A stretch of DNA of 64,000 nt from Duganella guangzhouensis (GCF_009674535.1 NZ_WKJK01000006.1:310001-374000), one strand, 5' to 3'; positions 12,473 through 22,061 are shown, numbered from the stretch's first letter. Numbers and translations: made by a program. The notes: generated by a model not told the origin, from the letters alone.

Positions 12473-13147
12473 TTACAACGCGCTGCGTGCTTCCCATCGA
12501 TAACCGACCCCGTAGACGGCCGAAATGGATTCGGCCAGGCCAGTTTCTTCCAGTTTCCGGCGCAGGTTTTTCACATGCGTATCGATCGTGCGGTCATGCA
12601 CGATGCGCCGGTCCTCATACACCACGGCGCGCAAGTCATCGCGTGACTTTGCTTTGCCGGGTGCGTCGCGCAAGGTCTTCAGCAGGCGGAACTCGACTGG
12701 CGTCAGTGACAGTTCCTTGCCGTGGACATAAGCGCGCATGCCCTGGTCGTCTATCTGCAATCCCGGTTGCGGCGTACCGATGGGACGGCGGCGCAGCACG
12801 GCGCGCACGCGGGCCACCACTTCACGCGGGCTGAAGGGCTTGCAGATGTAATCGTCGGCGCCGCTGTCCAGGCCGTCGAGACGGTCTTCTTCCTGGGCGC
12901 GGGCGGTCATCATGATGATGGGGATGTCGGAGCTGGCGCGCAGCGCGCGGCACAAGGTCAGGCCGTCCACGCCGGGCAGCATCCAGTCCAGCAGGATCAG
13001 ATCAACGTCGCCGGCCGCCACCGTGGCTTGCACCGCCAGGCCGTCGTGCTGGGCACTGGCGCGGTAGCCGGCCGCTTGCAGATAGCTGACCAGCAGGCGC
13101 GCCAGCCGTTGTTCGTCTTCGACCACCAGCACGTGCGGTGCGTTCAT
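12473..13147 (-). CDS. OmpR-family response regulator, BaeR-like
   Basis: The 224-residue regulator has a receiver domain (phospho-acceptor Asp54 in LLDWMLPGVDG, Lys near 103) and a C-terminal winged helix. The segment DRTIDTHVKNLRRKLEE followed by VYGVGYRWE is very close to BaeR. Its ATG overlaps the kinase stop by four bases (ATGA). The dehydrogenase operon begins only 29 bases downstream on the same strand, so that operon may be a regulatory target and may receive readthrough from this gene. Confidence 0.9.
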   Translation of the reverse strand: MNAPHVLVVEDEQRLARLLVSYLQAAGYRASAQHDGLAVQATVAAGDVDLILLDWMLPGVDGLTLCRALRASSDIPIIMMTARAQEEDRLDGLDSGADDYICKPFSPREVVARVRAVLRRRPIGTPQPGLQIDDQGMRAYVHGKELSLTPVEFRLLKTLRDAPGKAKSRDDLRAVVYEDRRIVHDRTIDTHVKNLRRKLEETGLAESISAVYGVGYRWEARSAL

Positions 13148-14553
13148 GGCGCGGCTCCCAGCAAGGGTAAGCTGATGTGGATCGCCAGCCCGCGCGGCAC
13201 CGCAGTGTGGGTCGGCGTGGCGCTGATGCTGCCGCCGTGCGCTTCGACGATGCTGCGGCAAATCGACAGGCCCAGGCCGCTGCCGCCGGTGGCGCGGCTG
13301 CGCGCGCGGTCGCCGCGCCAGAAGCGTTCGAACAACATTGGCAACGCGGCATCGCTGACGCCAGCGCCATTGTCGGCAAACGTCAGCAGCGCGCTGTTGC
13401 GCAAGGTATGCAGGCTGATGTGTAACTGGGTAGCGCCATCGGCATGCCGCAGCACGTTGTTGAACAGATTGCGCAACAGCTGGCGTAGTCGTATCGTGTC
13501 GCCCTCCACCGGCAACTGCGACAGGCTGTCGCTGATGATGGCCAGGCCGGCTTGTGCCAGCGGCTCGCGCCAGCGCTGCACCTCGCTGTCCAGCAACGCG
13601 GCCAAGTCCAGCGGCTCGCGCCGGTAATCGAAGGCGCCCACCTCGGACAGCGTGATCTGGCGCATGTCCTCCACCAGCCGGCTCAGCGTGGCCACCTCGT
13701 CCATCAGCGCCTGCAGGCTGGCGGCATCAAACGGCTCGATGCCATCTTCCATCGCCTCCAGCTGCGCCTGCAGCACCGACAACGGCGTGCGCAATTCGTG
13801 TGAGATATCGGCCATGAAATGGCGGCGCAACGCCTGATTGCTTTCCAGCGTGGCCACCATGGTATTGAAGTTATGCGCCAGCATGCCCAGCTCGTCGCGC
13901 TGACTGGATGGCACGCGCACGCCATAGTCGCCGCCGGCCACCTTGGACGCGGCGCCGATCAGGCGCCGCGTCGGGGCCAGGAAGCTGCGCGCCAGCAGGA
14001 TCGCTGCCAGCGCCGCCAGCACCAGCGTGGCCAGTCCGAGAAACAGACTGTCACGCTGCTGCTGTACCTGAAAAGTTTGCTCGGCCTCTTCCTGCAGGCC
14101 GCGCAATGGCGCGCCGGCCAGAGTGCCGACCGCCACGCCATTCACCAGCACCGGCTGGTAGCGCAGATCGTCGCCGGTCTGCAGATTGCCGGCCAGGTGA
14201 TTGCCCTGCATGTCGTACAGACCGAGACGGCGCGGCGCCTTGTCCGGCACCGCGTAGTAAATGGAGTCGCCGCCGGGACGCGGCGAGGTCGCGCGTTCAC
14301 GGCCGATGGCGCCGGTATAGCGCTCCCATGCCTCACGGTTGTCGCGGATGAAGTCCCAGCTGCCATGTGTCTGGTAGGCGCGCGCAAACTCGAACGCCAT
14401 CGCCTCCATGCGGCGCGCCTCGACCTCGTTCAGATAGCCCTGGAAGCCACGCTTGAAGCTCCAGCGCGTGCCCAGGCCCACCCCGACCGCCGTCAGCACG
14501 CTGACGATCAGCAGTGAAAGGAACAGCCGGGCAGTGATACCGATCTTGACCAT
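13144..14553 (-). CDS. Sensor histidine kinase, BaeS-like
   Basis: The 469-residue inner-membrane kinase has a first membrane helix (about 8-30), a periplasmic sensor domain, a second helix (about 167-190), HAMP, HisKA (DISHELRTPLSVLQ) and HATPase (NNVLRHADG as N-box, FADNGAGV as G1 box). Its HisKA region and the coupled regulator resemble BaeSR, the envelope-stress system that in enterobacteria controls efflux pumps; here no pump is adjacent. The kinase and regulator genes overlap by four bases. Confidence 0.88.
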   Translation of the reverse strand: MVKIGITARLFLSLLIVSVLTAVGVGLGTRWSFKRGFQGYLNEVEARRMEAMAFEFARAYQTHGSWDFIRDNREAWERYTGAIGRERATSPRPGGDSIYYAVPDKAPRRLGLYDMQGNHLAGNLQTGDDLRYQPVLVNGVAVGTLAGAPLRGLQEEAEQTFQVQQQRDSLFLGLATLVLAALAAILLARSFLAPTRRLIGAASKVAGGDYGVRVPSSQRDELGMLAHNFNTMVATLESNQALRRHFMADISHELRTPLSVLQAQLEAMEDGIEPFDAASLQALMDEVATLSRLVEDMRQITLSEVGAFDYRREPLDLAALLDSEVQRWREPLAQAGLAIISDSLSQLPVEGDTIRLRQLLRNLFNNVLRHADGATQLHISLHTLRNSALLTFADNGAGVSDAALPMLFERFWRGDRARSRATGGSGLGLSICRSIVEAHGGSISATPTHTAVPRGLAIHISLPLLGAAP

Positions 14554-14652
14554 GCGGCCATTTAGCCACGATGCGGGGGCCGCTTCAAGCGTGACGCTGA
14601 AAACGACGTTAATTCTTCACAGAAACTCCACATTGTTGTGGAGATGACCAGA

Positions 14653-16809
14653 TTAGCCCAACGGCAAGCTGACCATAAACACCACCTGCGGCGCCTCGTA
14701 GCGGTAAGCCAGCTCGCCGCCGTGGTCACGAACGATTTGTTGCGCAATATGCAAACCCAGGCCCAGGCCGCCACGGTTGCGCACATTGCCGACCGAAGCG
14801 TGCTTGAGCGGGCTGTACAACGTGGGCAGCAGCTCGTCGGCGATCGGCGCGGCGGTGTTGCGCACTTCCAGCAGCAGGCCTTCGTCCTGCGCGTGCAGCC
14901 GCACTTCGATCGGCTCGCCATGGGTGCCGTGGTGGCGGGCGTTGCTGACCAGGTTGCTCACCACCTGCATCATGCGGTCGCTGTCCAGCAGCGCCGGCAA
15001 GGCCGGCGGCATCATGGCTTGCAGCAGCAGGTCCGGATGCGCGGTGCGCACCTCATCCAGCAGGTCGGCCAGCAGCGGTACAAGATCGGTCTGCTTGCGG
15101 TCCAGGCCCAGGCCAAGACCACCGCTGATGCGGCTCATGTCCAGCACCTGGCTGATCAGCCGCTCCATGCGGCCGCTGGAGGCCTGAATGCGCGTGCTCA
15201 TGGTGCCGGGTGCGCCGCCATGCTGCAGCACGGTGGCGGCCATATTGATCGAATGCAGCGGACCGCGCAGGTCGTGGCCCAGCATCGCCAGCAGCTGGGC
15301 GCGGGCGCGGTCGGTCTCGACATGCTTGGCCACGCTGGCGCGATGCATCTCGCCCAGCAGCTGGCTGGCCGCCAGTTTCTGCGTGGCGTCCCACGGCACG
15401 GCGCGGCCGCTCACCTCTTCGCGCCATTCGTCGAACGAACCACGCGGCGTCAGGCGCGGTCCGAGCGGGCCGACCCGCACCACTTTTTCCGGACGGCCGG
15501 CCCAGCGGATGGTGTGGATTTGCTCGCGCCGCATCGCCAGCAGCCAGCCCGAGGTGGCGGGATCGAAACGCAGGCCCAGCATGCCGGCCCACGGCGTCAG
15601 ATCGGCGCGCAAGTGGTCCGGCCAGTCGGCCAGCGCGAGACGTTCGACGATTTCCTTGCCGCCCTCCGGCAGCGAAGCGACGATGCGCGCCGCCAGTTCG
15701 GGCGGGATATCGCCATGCGTCATCACCTTGCCGTACTGGGTGATGATCAGCGCTTCCGCCTGCAGCGAATGGCACAGCGCGGCTGCATGGCGCAGCAGCG
15801 CGCGGCCCGGGTCGTCCTCGTGCAGCAGGGTTTCCATGACACGGGTGCGGACCTCGGCCGAACGCTCGGCCAGCAGCGCGCGCTCGCGCGCTTCCATCGA
15901 TTGCACCAGCGAGGCAATCACCTGCGCCATCACATCGGCCGCCATGCGGATCGAATACGGCACTTGCAGCGCGCTCATGTGGTGGCACGCCAGCAGCCCC
16001 CACAGCCGGCCGTTGACCACGATCGACACGCTCATCGACGCGCCCACGCCCATGTTCTGCAGATATTCGATGTGGATCGGCGACACGCTGCGCAGCACGC
16101 TGTGGCTCAGGTCCAGCGGCGCATCGCCGGCGCGGCCGCGCAACGGCGACGGCGTGTAATTGACGTCGGCAATCAGGCGCAGCGTGTTGATGATGTACAG
16201 CCGGCGTGCCTGCGCCGGAATGTCGCTGGCCGGATAGCGCCGGCCCAGATAGGGTTCCAGATCGTCGCGCCGCGCTTCGGCGGTGACGTCGCCGCTGTCG
16301 TCATGGTGGAAGCGGTAAGCCATCACGCGGTCGAAGCCGGTGATGGCGCGTACCTGCTCGGTGGCCAGTTGCAGCAGCGCGTCGATCGACTTCTGGCGCT
16401 TGAGGCGATCGATGGCACTGTGCGCCTTCAACGCGAACGCGGCCACCGCGTCGCTGGGCGTGTCGCGCCGCTCGAACTCGATCAGCAGCCGGCCTTGATA
16501 GGCATGCACGATGCAGTCGAACTGCACCGCGCCCAGGCTCACCTCCAGCGCGCTGGCCGGCGCTTCGCCGTCGCTGATGCTGTCCACGCATTCCGCAGCG
16601 GCCTCGTGCACCTCAGCCGGCAGCGGCAGCGCCGACAAGGGCAGATCCAGCGCCAGCGTCAAGCCGAGCAACTGCGGCGCGTTGTCGCTCCATGCCAGCA
16701 AAGCGTTGTTGGCGACGTCAAACGCAAGCAAGGCACCGTGCGGCTGGATACTGCCCGGAATGTGGATAGGTTCATCCGCACAGTTGTCCAGCGTGACGGG
16801 ATCGTGCAT
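14653..16809 (-). CDS. bphP: Bacteriophytochrome histidine kinase
   Basis: The 718-residue red/far-red photoreceptor has the PAS-GAF-PHY photosensory core and a HisKA-HATPase output. Cys10, just before the HIPGSIQPHG segment, is the expected biliverdin attachment site. The GAF domain carries RRYPASDIPAQAR with the PASDIP chromophore motif. The kinase phospho-acceptor is in LGHDLRGPLHSI, and the ATPase domain has a GLGLGLHIA-type G2 box. No haem oxygenase gene and no dedicated response regulator are adjacent, so its output partner is unknown. The gene is 99 bases upstream of the BaeS-like kinase on the same strand. Confidence 0.93.
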   Translation of the reverse strand: MHDPVTLDNCADEPIHIPGSIQPHGALLAFDVANNALLAWSDNAPQLLGLTLALDLPLSALPLPAEVHEAAAECVDSISDGEAPASALEVSLGAVQFDCIVHAYQGRLLIEFERRDTPSDAVAAFALKAHSAIDRLKRQKSIDALLQLATEQVRAITGFDRVMAYRFHHDDSGDVTAEARRDDLEPYLGRRYPASDIPAQARRLYIINTLRLIADVNYTPSPLRGRAGDAPLDLSHSVLRSVSPIHIEYLQNMGVGASMSVSIVVNGRLWGLLACHHMSALQVPYSIRMAADVMAQVIASLVQSMEARERALLAERSAEVRTRVMETLLHEDDPGRALLRHAAALCHSLQAEALIITQYGKVMTHGDIPPELAARIVASLPEGGKEIVERLALADWPDHLRADLTPWAGMLGLRFDPATSGWLLAMRREQIHTIRWAGRPEKVVRVGPLGPRLTPRGSFDEWREEVSGRAVPWDATQKLAASQLLGEMHRASVAKHVETDRARAQLLAMLGHDLRGPLHSINMAATVLQHGGAPGTMSTRIQASSGRMERLISQVLDMSRISGGLGLGLDRKQTDLVPLLADLLDEVRTAHPDLLLQAMMPPALPALLDSDRMMQVVSNLVSNARHHGTHGEPIEVRLHAQDEGLLLEVRNTAAPIADELLPTLYSPLKHASVGNVRNRGGLGLGLHIAQQIVRDHGGELAYRYEAPQVVFMVSLPLG

Positions 16810-16907
16810 GGCGCAGATATTCTTTCAAAGGGGGGAGGAAGAATCGATTCTATCACCCCCCTGCGCGCGCAAACAACGGTGCCAGCCGCCTGTGTTCGCT
16901 AGCGCAC

Positions 16908-19622
16908 TTACAGCCTGTAGTTCAGACCCAACAGAATCTGGCGGCCGTAAGTGGTGTAGCGTTCCGGCGCGTATGAGCCGCCCGAGAACGGATCGCCCTG
17001 ACGCGTCTGGTACGGCGAGTTGTTCAGGTTATTCACCTGGAACAGGAACGACAAGCCCTTGTACGCGCCCTCCTCGATCGCATAGCCCAGCTGCAGGTCG
17101 ATCTGGCGCTCGGCCAGGATCTCGCTGAAGGCACGCTGTGCGAACAGACCGGTGACCTCACCACGATACGCCGAACGGTAGCGGCGGCTGGCGCGCGCCG
17201 AGTAACCGTTTTTCTCGTAGTAGACGGTGAAGTTGGACACCACGCCCGACAAGCCAGGCAACTTCTCCTTGGTGCCGGGACCGTTCGGATGGATCGAACT
17301 CTCGGTGCCGGACATGCTGCCGGTGACACCGAAGCCATCCAATGGATCCCACAGCAGGCCGGCGTCCAGCGCGCCCGACAGCTCAACGCCCTTGACCAGG
17401 CCACCGTTACCGTTGGCCGGACGGTTCAGCGTGCCGATGTCTTGAATCGGCACCACCGCCGACGGATTCGGGAAGCCGGCAAAGCTGAACGCGGTCTGCT
17501 GGTTGTAGATATAGCTTTGCAGCTTTTTGTACCAGAGCGCGCCGGCGATGTAGCTGCGTTTGCCGATGTATTTTTCCATCGACAGATCATAGGAGTTGGC
17601 GCGCCACGGTTCCAGCTCCGGATTGCCGCCGCTGCCGTTCCACATGCGGGTGGTGGCATCGACGCCGCAGGAGATGCCGGCCCGCATGTCCGACATCTGC
17701 GGCCGCGCCACCGTCTTGGCGGCGCCAAAGCGCAGATTGGTGCCGGTCAGGTATTTGTCCAGATCGAAGTTCAGATTCAGGCTGGGCAGCCAGTCGGTGT
17801 AAGTCTTGCCGCCGCTGGTGCTACCCAGCGTGCCGGCGTTGACCGTGGCGCCGCGCGACTTCTGGTCGACATTCACCGCCTGCAGTCCCAGCGCGCCGCG
17901 CAACGGAATCGGGCCGAGGTCGGCATCGATGCCGAGCTTGGCGTAGGCGGTGGCGATCTTCTCGGTCACGCCCCAGTCCTGCAGCGCCTGATCGTCGGGA
18001 CGGGCCGGCTGCATGTCATAGTACTTGTGCAGCACGCCCAGCACGTCATAGCTCATCACGCCGGGGATGCCGGCAAACGCCAGCGAGGTCGACGGCTGCA
18101 GCAGATCGGACGACACGGTGGCCGGCGCGCGGCCGTTTTTGAGGAACCAGTAATTGTTGGTGTCGGCGTGGGTCTTTTCGCGCCTGCTGTAATTGAGGCC
18201 GCCCTCCAGACTGCGGAACATGCCATCCAACTCCTTTTTGGCCGAGAACTTGGCCGAGCCCAGCTTGTCCTCCACCACCGGGTGATGCATGTCCGCATCC
18301 TTGCCCCAGCCACCGACGTCGGTCAGCTTGACCACATTGGGATCTGTGAAGTTATAGCTGGGCGTGAAGGTCGGCAGGCCGCTGCCGGTTGGGATGTGGA
18401 AGGCGAAATCGTTGTCGGTGATGTGCGAACCGGCCGGGCCGAGACCGGCGTAAGTTTCCAGCACTTCCTCCTTGCGCTTCGCGGTCGAATAGGACAGATC
18501 ACCAACCAGTGTCCAGCCATCCTTGCGGTAGACATTGTTCCAGCCCAGCGCGCCCAACTCGTCCTTGCGCTGGTTGTAATCGTTGCGGACGATAGGTTCC
18601 AGATTGACCAGCTTGCCACCGACCAGCAGGCGCGTGCCGCCGATGGTTTCCACCACCGGATCTTTGTAGGTGACATCGCTCCACTGGTGCGAGTTCCACA
18701 TCATGCCGCGCATGGTGGTGTTTTGCTTGAACTGGGAATAGTACAGGTCCAGCGTGGTGCGGAATTCCTTACTTGGACGGTATTCAACCACGGCCATCAG
18801 ACCATCGCGCTTTTGCTCGCGCGACGAGGCGGTGACTTCGGCGCCCTTCAGCGCCACCACGTCTTCCATGCCGGCCGGCAGCTTGTTGTCGGTGCCCCAC
18901 CACCATGATTTGTATTCCTGCTGCTGGCCCGGCGAATCCAGATGCGCGTAACCAATCGCGATGCCCAGCGTGTTGTTCAGGAACTGGTCCACATATGACG
19001 CGCTCAGGCGGTTGCCGTTGGCCGAGGTGTTGGAGTTGAGCTTGCCATTGGAATTGTGCTCGCCGCGCGCGTTCAGCACGATGGTGCGTTGACGCACGTC
19101 CAGCGGCCGCACGGTTTGCAGGTCGACCGTGCCGGACAGGCCGCCCGACACCAGCGAGGCGTCCGGCGTCTTGTAGACGGTGACGCCGTTGATCAGCTCG
19201 GATGGATACTGGTCATACTCGGCGCCACGGTTGTTGCTGGTGGAGACTTGCTCGCGGCCGTTGAGCAGCGTGGTGGAGAAATCCGGCGCCAGGCCACGGA
19301 TCGAAATCACCTGCGCGCGGCCCTCGACGCGCTGCGCCGTCAAACCGGCCAGGCGGGCGATCGATTCGGCGATCGACACATCGGGCAGCTTGCCGATATC
19401 CTCGGCGGTGACGGCTTCGACGATGGAGTCGGCGTCGCGCTTGATCGCCATCGAGTTTTCGATGCTGCGGCGGATGCCGGTCACCACCACCTCGGTCATC
19501 GCTGGACCATCGGCCTGCGGCGTGGCGGCCTGCTGTTGCGCGACGGCCGGGCTGGCAGCGGCAAACGCCACGACTGCGCAAGCGGCGGCGATGGGGGTCA
19601 TCCTGATCTCTTGTCTGCTCAT
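16908..19622 (-). CDS. TonB-dependent receptor, carbohydrate-uptake type
   Basis: This 904-residue outer-membrane receptor has a signal peptide, a TonB-box-like N-terminus followed by EVVVTGIRRSIENSM, and a plug containing DIGKLPDVSIAESIARL, the signature of the Xanthomonas/Caulobacter oligosaccharide-receptor subgroup. A long beta barrel follows, ending in LGLNYRL. It lies 24 bases downstream of a GH30 glycosidase and is probably co-transcribed with it, making a small glycan-uptake locus. The transported glycan is probably a beta-glucan fragment or a glucoside; this is inferred from the neighbour. Confidence 0.9.
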   Translation of the reverse strand: MSRQEIRMTPIAAACAVVAFAAASPAVAQQQAATPQADGPAMTEVVVTGIRRSIENSMAIKRDADSIVEAVTAEDIGKLPDVSIAESIARLAGLTAQRVEGRAQVISIRGLAPDFSTTLLNGREQVSTSNNRGAEYDQYPSELINGVTVYKTPDASLVSGGLSGTVDLQTVRPLDVRQRTIVLNARGEHNSNGKLNSNTSANGNRLSASYVDQFLNNTLGIAIGYAHLDSPGQQQEYKSWWWGTDNKLPAGMEDVVALKGAEVTASSREQKRDGLMAVVEYRPSKEFRTTLDLYYSQFKQNTTMRGMMWNSHQWSDVTYKDPVVETIGGTRLLVGGKLVNLEPIVRNDYNQRKDELGALGWNNVYRKDGWTLVGDLSYSTAKRKEEVLETYAGLGPAGSHITDNDFAFHIPTGSGLPTFTPSYNFTDPNVVKLTDVGGWGKDADMHHPVVEDKLGSAKFSAKKELDGMFRSLEGGLNYSRREKTHADTNNYWFLKNGRAPATVSSDLLQPSTSLAFAGIPGVMSYDVLGVLHKYYDMQPARPDDQALQDWGVTEKIATAYAKLGIDADLGPIPLRGALGLQAVNVDQKSRGATVNAGTLGSTSGGKTYTDWLPSLNLNFDLDKYLTGTNLRFGAAKTVARPQMSDMRAGISCGVDATTRMWNGSGGNPELEPWRANSYDLSMEKYIGKRSYIAGALWYKKLQSYIYNQQTAFSFAGFPNPSAVVPIQDIGTLNRPANGNGGLVKGVELSGALDAGLLWDPLDGFGVTGSMSGTESSIHPNGPGTKEKLPGLSGVVSNFTVYYEKNGYSARASRRYRSAYRGEVTGLFAQRAFSEILAERQIDLQLGYAIEEGAYKGLSFLFQVNNLNNSPYQTRQGDPFSGGSYAPERYTTYGRQILLGLNYRL

Positions 19623-19646
19623 GGTTGTCTCTCTTTATTTATGGTT

Positions 19647-21089
19647 TTATTGCCAGGCGAAGGTAGCCACGCTGGTTGCGGGCAGGGTGTAATCGAAACT
19701 GCGCAGGCCGACACGCACCGCGAAGCTGCGCGGTGTCTTGGCCGAATTCACCACCAGCAGCACCAGCGAGCCATCGTCGGCATTGCGGAAGGCGACCGTG
19801 TCGAGCTGGTTGTAGCCACTGCTGGACGCGATGCGCTGCGCGCCCGGACGCACGAAGCGGCTGGCGTGGGCCAGCGCGTAAAACTCTTCGTTGCGGGTGA
19901 TCTTGCCGTCGCGGCTGTCGATGGTGACGACACCGCGGCAATCGTTGCAACCGCCCAGATGCGGGCCATCGTTTTCATCCAGTGCCAGATTCCATAACAG
20001 CACGCCCTTGGCCCAGCCGCGCGTGGTGCCGATCACCAGCGTGCGCGAGAAGTGCAGCAGATTGTCCGACCACACCGGCGCCCATTTACCGCCCGAGCAT
20101 TCGGTGAAATAAGTTTCCTTGTCCGGCCAGCGGTCGTGCAGCGCGGCCTGCACGCGCACGTCGCCGGCATAGCAGTGCCAGGCCACGCCGGCCACGTACT
20201 TGCTGGCGACCGGGTCTTTCAAGACCTCTGCCGGTGAACCGGGCTCATCCCAGTTGTGATCCCAGTCGAGGATGCGGGTCTGCGGATGCTGCTTCGCCAG
20301 CAGCGGGCCGAGATGGCCGCCGATGAAGGCGGCACGCTTGGCCGGATCGACGCGCATGCCGGGATAATCCTTGGGCTCGAAGTGCGGTTCGTTTTGCAAG
20401 GTGATGGCATAGATGGGCACACCCTCCTGCTGGTAGGCGCTGATGTAGCGCGACAGGTAGCGGGCGAAGGGCTGGAACGCTTCCGGCTTCAGCGTGCCTT
20501 GGATCAGGCTGTCGCCGGACTTCATCCAGCCCGGTGCGCTCCACGGCGAAGCCATCACGCGCAGTTGCGGATTGATGGCCAGCGCGGCCTTGGTGATCGG
20601 CAGCACGTCGGCGCGGTTGGGTTCGATGGAGAAGTGCTTCAACTCGGGATCGCTCTGACCGGGCGGCATGTCGTCAAAGCTGTAGTGCTGGCGCGAAAAG
20701 TCGGACGCGCCGATGGTCAGCCGCGTGAAGCTGAGGCCGATGCCGGGCGCCTTGCCGAACAGCTCATTGAGCAACGCCGCGCGCTGCTGTTCGTTCAGCT
20801 TGTTCTGCATCAGCCAGGCCGACGCATCGGTGATGGCGGCGCCGAAGCCGACCATCTGCTGATAGCGCTGCTTGGGATCGACCTCGATGACGGTGGCGGC
20901 CTTGACGCTGCCGTGGAAGCGCGTATCGGCGCCGCGTGCCAGCAGCTGGCTCTGGTCACCGGTGGTGATCCAGGCGTGCACGGTTTGGGCCTGCGCCGCG
21001 CTCGCGCACACAGCGCTGAGCAACAGCGATTGGAACAGGGATTTCAAAGGCGAAGGACGAACCGCTCCCCCAGGGTTGACTGTCAGCAT
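19647..21089 (-). CDS. Glycoside hydrolase family 30 (glucosylceramidase / beta-1,6-glucanase type)
   Basis: The 480-residue secreted enzyme has a signal peptide (SLFQSLLLSAVCASAAQA) and the GH30 (beta/alpha)8 landmarks: GFGAAITDASA near the N-terminus, the acid/base Glu in LQNEPHFEP and the nucleophile Glu in FTECSGG. The longest frame starts at a GTG at 21140. The ATG at 21089 is preferred because GAGGAG sits 5-6 bases upstream and the upstream stretch holds the promoter operator. GH30 members cleave glucosylceramide, beta-1,6-glucan or xylan; subfamily is not certain. Confidence 0.9.
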   Translation of the reverse strand: MLTVNPGGAVRPSPLKSLFQSLLLSAVCASAAQAQTVHAWITTGDQSQLLARGADTRFHGSVKAATVIEVDPKQRYQQMVGFGAAITDASAWLMQNKLNEQQRAALLNELFGKAPGIGLSFTRLTIGASDFSRQHYSFDDMPPGQSDPELKHFSIEPNRADVLPITKAALAINPQLRVMASPWSAPGWMKSGDSLIQGTLKPEAFQPFARYLSRYISAYQQEGVPIYAITLQNEPHFEPKDYPGMRVDPAKRAAFIGGHLGPLLAKQHPQTRILDWDHNWDEPGSPAEVLKDPVASKYVAGVAWHCYAGDVRVQAALHDRWPDKETYFTECSGGKWAPVWSDNLLHFSRTLVIGTTRGWAKGVLLWNLALDENDGPHLGGCNDCRGVVTIDSRDGKITRNEEFYALAHASRFVRPGAQRIASSSGYNQLDTVAFRNADDGSLVLLVVNSAKTPRSFAVRVGLRSFDYTLPATSVATFAWQ

Positions 21090-21149
21090 ACGGTCTCCTC
21101 GTGCAGGCAAATCATCGTTTGCCCGTCTCCGATTGTTCACTTATAAATT

Positions 21150-21169
21150 GAATGGAAACGCTTCCATTC
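21150..21169. promoter_or_regulatory. LacI-family-type operator (perfect palindrome) for the GH30/TonB operon
   Basis: GAATGGAAACGCTTCCATTC is a perfect 20-bp palindrome with a central CG, the form bound by LacI/GalR-family sugar repressors. It lies just downstream of the predicted transcription start of the GH30 gene, a position suited to repression. No LacI-family gene is in the window, so the regulator acts in trans. Confidence 0.8.
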
Positions 21170-21178
21170 GTTGAAGAA

Positions 21179-21208
21179 ACTATAGCATCGGCAAATCCGC
21201 GATGTCAA
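21179..21208 (-). promoter_or_regulatory. Sigma70-type promoter of the GH30/TonB-receptor operon
   Basis: A perfect -35 TTGACA (complement of 21203-21208), an 18-bp spacer and a -10 TATAGT (complement of 21179-21184) predict a start near 21172, immediately before the palindromic operator. The -35 box overlaps the stop codon of the NYN-domain gene. Confidence 0.7.
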
Positions 21209-21864
21209 CGAGCACGCCACAGCTGTGGCTGATAAATCGAGGTGTGTGGGATTTTGGTCGGCAGCTGCGCGCGCGCCAAGTGGACCGTGCTAAGCAGCTT
21301 GAACCAATGCGCATGCCGCACCAGATCGCGTCCCGCGCGACGATGATCGGTGCCAGGAATCGGCACCACCAGGCCCAACCGCACATGCGGACAATGCAAA
21401 CGCACCGCCGCCATCGCCGGCGCCAGATCGCTGTCATTGGTACAAACGACAGCCTGCTCGCACTGCCCAAGAAATGCGCCAGAGATCAAATCGGCAGCGA
21501 GATTAACGTCCGACTTTTTCTCGGTCATCTTGTAGACCAATGCAACGCGCTCGGCATCTGAAGGTGGGTGTACCAGGCGCAAATAGGAGGTCGACAATTC
21601 CAGCGCGCCTTCAATGATTCGGACTTTCTGTGGCGGCATTTTCTTCAACGCTTGCAGGTACAGACTTTGCCGCTGCGGCGAGGCAGGATCGTCGCAAAGA
21701 CGCGCGAGCAAAGGCGCGGTGTAGTAGCGCACCTCGCATATCTCGGCGTCAGGAATAAGCACGTGGTTCTGGAAAAGCGAAAACAAATCCAGCCACTTGT
21801 ACGCTGATCGCCTCAGCAGCCCATAGTAGAGATTCCACCCATCCACATACACTATCGTTTTCAT
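21205..21864 (-). CDS. NYN-domain protein (LabA/PIN-like putative RNase)
   Basis: The 219-residue protein has the acidic residues of the NYN/PIN-like fold: YVDGWNLYYG at the N-terminus, KKSDVNLAADL in the middle and CTNDSDLAPAM later. These four or so aspartates usually bind a divalent metal, and characterised relatives are ribonucleases. The ATG at 21864 is chosen because GGAG is 7 bases upstream; the longer frame reads back into repeat sequence. The start follows directly after the hairpin of the last of three tandem RNA-like repeat units, so its expression may depend on readthrough of that hairpin. It is otherwise isolated from operons. Confidence 0.8.
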   Translation of the reverse strand: MKTIVYVDGWNLYYGLLRRSAYKWLDLFSLFQNHVLIPDAEICEVRYYTAPLLARLCDDPASPQRQSLYLQALKKMPPQKVRIIEGALELSTSYLRLVHPPSDAERVALVYKMTEKKSDVNLAADLISGAFLGQCEQAVVCTNDSDLAPAMAAVRLHCPHVRLGLVVPIPGTDHRRAGRDLVRHAHWFKLLSTVHLARAQLPTKIPHTSIYQPQLWRAR

Positions 21865-21871
21865 GCTGTGC

Positions 21872-21959
21872 TCCAGAAATGACAAAGCCGCCTTGCGGCG
21901 GCCTGTCGCTCCAGAAGCATCACGACGAGCAACGCGTGATGAATTAAGGAGTGAGTCGT
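21872..21959 (-). ncRNA. Putative small RNA, copy 1 of a tandem family (adjacent to the NYN gene)
   Basis: Predicted from sequence only. The promoter is TTGACT (complement of 21989-21994), a 17-bp spacer and TACGCT (21966-21971), giving a transcript of about 88 nt. It ends in the hairpin at 21881-21907 (on the RNA GCCGCC-GCAA-GGCGGC, a GNRA loop) followed by TTTGTCATTT. The 5' CTCACTC and the 3' third are shared with copies 2 and 3; the middle differs and here can form CATCACG/CGTGATG. The hairpin ends about 17 nt before the NYN start codon. Confidence 0.55.
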
Positions 21960-22061
21960 AAGTACAGCGTAGGACTGGTCAATAGCAAAGTCAAGCTGCC
22001 CCATCAAAGATGCTGCTCGACGTACGGTGGTTTCTCAGTTGAGTTAGCTAAAGCAGGCGAC

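Noticed and set aside
13144..14553. Treating the kinase-regulator pair as a proven BaeSR system
   Set aside because: Motif resemblance is good but no efflux pump or stress gene is adjacent, so no gene symbol was assigned.
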